A DNA stretch of 64,000 nucleotides from Typha latifolia (Eukaryota; Streptophyta; Magnoliopsida; Poales; Typhaceae). This document shows positions 61,401 through 64,000 of this stretch, in pieces. The notes beneath the pieces are model-generated. The model made no database searches. It had not been told where the DNA came from and was given only the letters and a program-made list of their open reading frames with translations. The position numbers were made by a program, and so were the translations under genes. Location: positions 2,531,501 to 2,595,500 of the forward strand of contig CM034102.1 of assembly GCA_019914945.1 (NCBI GenBank). Reading direction: 5' to 3'. Every line of letters begins with the position of its first letter. Positions within the stretch are counted from its first letter, which is position 1.

Positions 61401-63760
61401 TGCAAAATAGATGGGATGAATCGAGCGCAAAGTTTCTGGCATTCCCCACTTTATAAGGATATCAGTTACTTCCATATCATCAATCTGAGATATTTCAGAT
61501 ATTTGTAAATATCGGTTACTAGGATAACTAGCCAAATCACTTTAAGAAGATATTTTATTGTCCAATAGCACTATCTAGCAAAAGCAACCCGATAAATGCC
61601 AACAAACCTCATCATAATCATCATCAAGTGTAAGGTCCATCATACCATCATCATCATCGTCCTCATCATCCATATAGTCATTTAAATCACTAGTAGTTAT
61701 CCTATCCTCTCCATAAATGCGGCCATCCATCCCTATCAAAACTTTCTGAAAGCAAAAATTCAGTGAGGATTAATACAATTGATTGACAATAATATACAGC
61801 TTCAAGAGATAAGGTCATAAGGCATAAATGAGTTCCCTTACAACAGGGTTGCTTGCACCAGGATCTTGCAAGATGTTCTCATCATCAAGTAATTCAAAGA
61901 ATATATCTGTTCTTCACAAAATAGGAAGTAAATTGGTGAATAATAGTGAAAAATGAGAAGATCGTGGACTACTGTCTTCATACATGAGAACTGACCTCCA
62001 TAGTCATCAATGACATAATGAAATTCAGCCCATGCAACATGTCCATGTGGTTCACAATGTACCCTTCCAGGAAACACAAGCAATCCCTTGCCATTGGCCT
62101 GCATTAACGATGGTTCAAAGGACATCTAAGAAATTCAAAAGGCCAAAAGTCACAAATATGTTAATTACTGAAAGCTTCTCAAACAAGAAGAGCATGCTTG
62201 AGTGCAACTAAGTATACACGGTTAAGCAAAGGCAAATTACAGATTCCAAAACTGCCTCTTGAAATACAAAAGATCACCTCTACTGTTGTTCTAGCTATTT
62301 CTGCATTTGTGAGCAGTGTATCCTTCTTCTTTGCACGGTCTTTCACTTCTTCAAGAGGATGATAACCATGAGTTCCAGCGTATTTAGTTGAATCAGGTAG
62401 TGAGTCTGAATAATCTGCAGCTACCCGAACTTTAGATAGAGACAGGTCCTGCCCATTTGCTAATGGACATGATTGTAAGGACCTGAGGAAAGGGCTCCTG
62501 CATCTAAAGCTAAAACAAAGTATAGGTTTAGCAAGGATAATTACATATAAACCAACAGTTCTTTATCAGATAATTTTCTTGGAAAAGGACTTAAAGTACA
62601 TGCACAAAACAAACTTATTGCCAACATGCAATGAAACTACAATATTCGTTAGCAGGCATTCTTTTCCCTATGTAATAATGCAAGAAAACATCCCAAAGAC
62701 TAAGATTCTACTAAAGAATAAAAAAGGAAATAAAACAATTGAGAGGTCATAGCATGTATTTTCAGCGGGTATCTCAAATATTATCATTTTGGCCAAATTG
62801 GCAAGAAGTCAGCACTAAAAAAATAGTAAGAGTAAACAACTCGATCACACCAGGACACAAGTCCTCAAATAAGTGTAAAAGCACTGAATTTCGAGTCAAA
62901 GTATCAAGGACACAAAGATAACCTAAAACGAGGAGAAAGGACAACAACAGTTCCATATCTATTCTCTACCACCTTGAGTTTGTATATAAAAATTACCTTT
63001 CTTTCTGGTAGTGTTGAATGTTTCAAAGATCCTCGTGTTAAGTAGATATGAGACAGAAAGAAAAACAAAAATAGATCAGCTAGTGGCAGCGAACCTTATA
63101 CTAGAACAATCATGTTTTCGACCATCAATAGGAGACTTAATCCAACTTGCAGCTGTTCCTGCCGACATTGAGCAAGTGAGCCCTTCTCGATCACGGAATT
63201 GATACTGGGAAGATGCTGTAGACACAATTTACATAAAAAGATTGCAATCAAATAAGCTAACAGATCAGCAATAACAAAAAGAAATGTATCCAAGAGAGAA
63301 AGGCTACTCTTGTTTGTAATTGTGATCAAAACAAAACCCCGATGTTTAATTGAACTAAGATTACTCTTATTTGAATAAAATTCAGACGAAACCTTTTGTT
63401 CCCATAAAAAAGAATTCCCTTTGGTTTCTTGATCGTCACAAAACAAATCCAAAAGGGCCTCCAAAAAAGAAACATACGAAAAATAGCCATCTCCTTCATT
63501 GGAACCGAAGCCAGCCCAATCAAAATAGCTCCTTTTTAGCTTCGATCCCCTCTCCGACTCCCACCACGAATTGGGTCGATTAAAAAGAAAAAAAAAACTT
63601 CCCGGAAGAAGAAACAGAGTGATCTCTCTTCGAACAAACATCGAAACCCCACAAATGGGCATCCCTCAACTTATCAAGAAAAGACCGGATGGGCACTTAG
63701 ATTTCTATAGCGAGAAGAGGGAAATGGGAATTTACCGAGGTAAACGAGGCCGCTCGCCAT
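58452..63760 (-). CDS. At3g49140-like plastid-type protein of unknown function
   Basis: Thirteen exons: 63760-63736, 63215-63095, 62509-62278, 62098-61996, 61906-61842, 61745-61608, 61484-61386, 60538-60388, 60300-60250, 60170-60061, 59716-59564, 59021-58926, 58556-58452. They give 482 aa. The first about 80 residues are Ser/Arg-rich and acid-poor, then reach VRVAADYSDS, consistent with a chloroplast transit peptide. The core has THGYHPLEEVKDR, ANGKGLLVFPGRVHCEPHG and WAEFHYVIDDYGDIFFELL. An acidic linker follows (DDEDDDDDG). The C-terminal half has AEPDILAQSASSIIERINEYG and LIGVDSRGMDVRVFSGLEAQ. Homologues are often labelled PPR proteins in databases, but I see no PPR repeats; the C-terminus looks more like a split-barrel/DUF2470-type domain (inference). 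The 25-nt first coding exon is less certain. Intron 10 is GC-AG. Confidence 0.85.
59717..60060 (-). other. GC-AG intron in the At3g49140-like gene
   Basis: Minus-strand donor AACAAG|GCAAGC matches the strong GC-donor consensus AG|GCAAG. The acceptor is ATTGCAG|TCCATG. Joining gives VYGNK-SMVNLQDF in phase 0; nearby GT donors break the frame. The intron also holds TCATCATC and TTCTTC low-complexity sequence and a short (AG)n run near 59876-59900. Confidence 0.75.
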
Positions 63761-64000
63761 GGAAGCTCCTTGTCAGAGGACTTCTGTGTGCTTTTCGGTT
63801 TTATTGGGGGTTAAGAAGAAAAAATGACGGCTAGGAAGCCACGAGACGGCCACTTCCACTTCACCAGGGCTTTGTTGGCTTCCTCTGCGTTTGCAGGTGT
63901 TCAATTTTCTTTCACTTAAACCCCCTAACATATTCCAATTCCTAAATAAGGCCAACATAGCATCATTCCATCTTATCTCCAACGCAGGATATTTTTCATA
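63761..64000. other. 5' flank/promoter of the At3g49140-like gene
   Basis: The 240 bases upstream of the start codon contain no second gene that I can support. Short open frames here lack any family signature. The window ends within this flank. Confidence 0.5.

Noticed and set aside
1..64000. CRISPR arrays, operons, integrases, viral genes or a novel multi-gene system
   Set aside because: The window is typical plant nuclear sequence; gene order shows no functional clustering beyond chance and no such elements were seen.

Overview
This window is nuclear chromosomal DNA from a flowering plant. The evidence is multi-exon genes with AT-rich introns, plant-type families (ARIADNE RBR ligase, PTI1-like kinase, mitochondrial BIO2, an At3g49140-type plastid protein), telo-boxes near gene starts, and many microsatellites and MITE-like elements. 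The GC-rich, alanine-rich first exon of BIO2 and the protein wording suggest a non-grass monocot. That placement is a weak inference.

Layout. An AT-rich intergenic stretch holds one tRNA-Thr(UGU) on the minus strand (1784-1855). A TCF25/Rqc1 homologue follows on the plus strand (2204-6662). Six genes then lie head-to-tail on the minus strand: a dsRNA-binding-domain protein (16143-7869), a METTL18-type histidine methyltransferase (21117-17485), an ARIADNE RBR E3 ligase (33071-22824), biotin synthase BIO2 (40186-34804), the U11/U12 35K protein (43246-40730) and a PTI1-like kinase (48590-44993). After a 3.5-kb gene-poor stretch come an SLC35F-type transporter on the plus strand (53426-57379) and an At3g49140-like protein on the minus strand (63760-58452). 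I rebuilt all nine coding sequences exon by exon. Reading phase is consistent at every junction, and predicted lengths are 622, 766, 350, 583, 372, 299, 372, 367 and 482 aa in map order.

The genes are ordinary housekeeping and signalling loci and do not form an operon-like system. They share broad themes only: ribosome and protein quality control (TCF25, METTL18, ARI), RNA biology (dsRBD protein, U11/U12-35K), and metabolism, transport and signalling (BIO2, SLC35F, PTI1-like).

The most interesting signals concern splicing and repeats. The SLC35F gene contains a convincing U12-type intron, in the same window as the gene for a U12-spliceosome protein. Two introns use GC-AG borders and one gene needs a 20-nt microexon. 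An intronic duplication in the ARI gene copied an exon end together with its 5' splice site. An AG microsatellite starts right at a PTI1 splice donor. BIO2 introns carry a long-TIR MITE and several families of local tandem duplications. I found no CRISPR array, no intact transposon, no virus and no undescribed multi-gene system.
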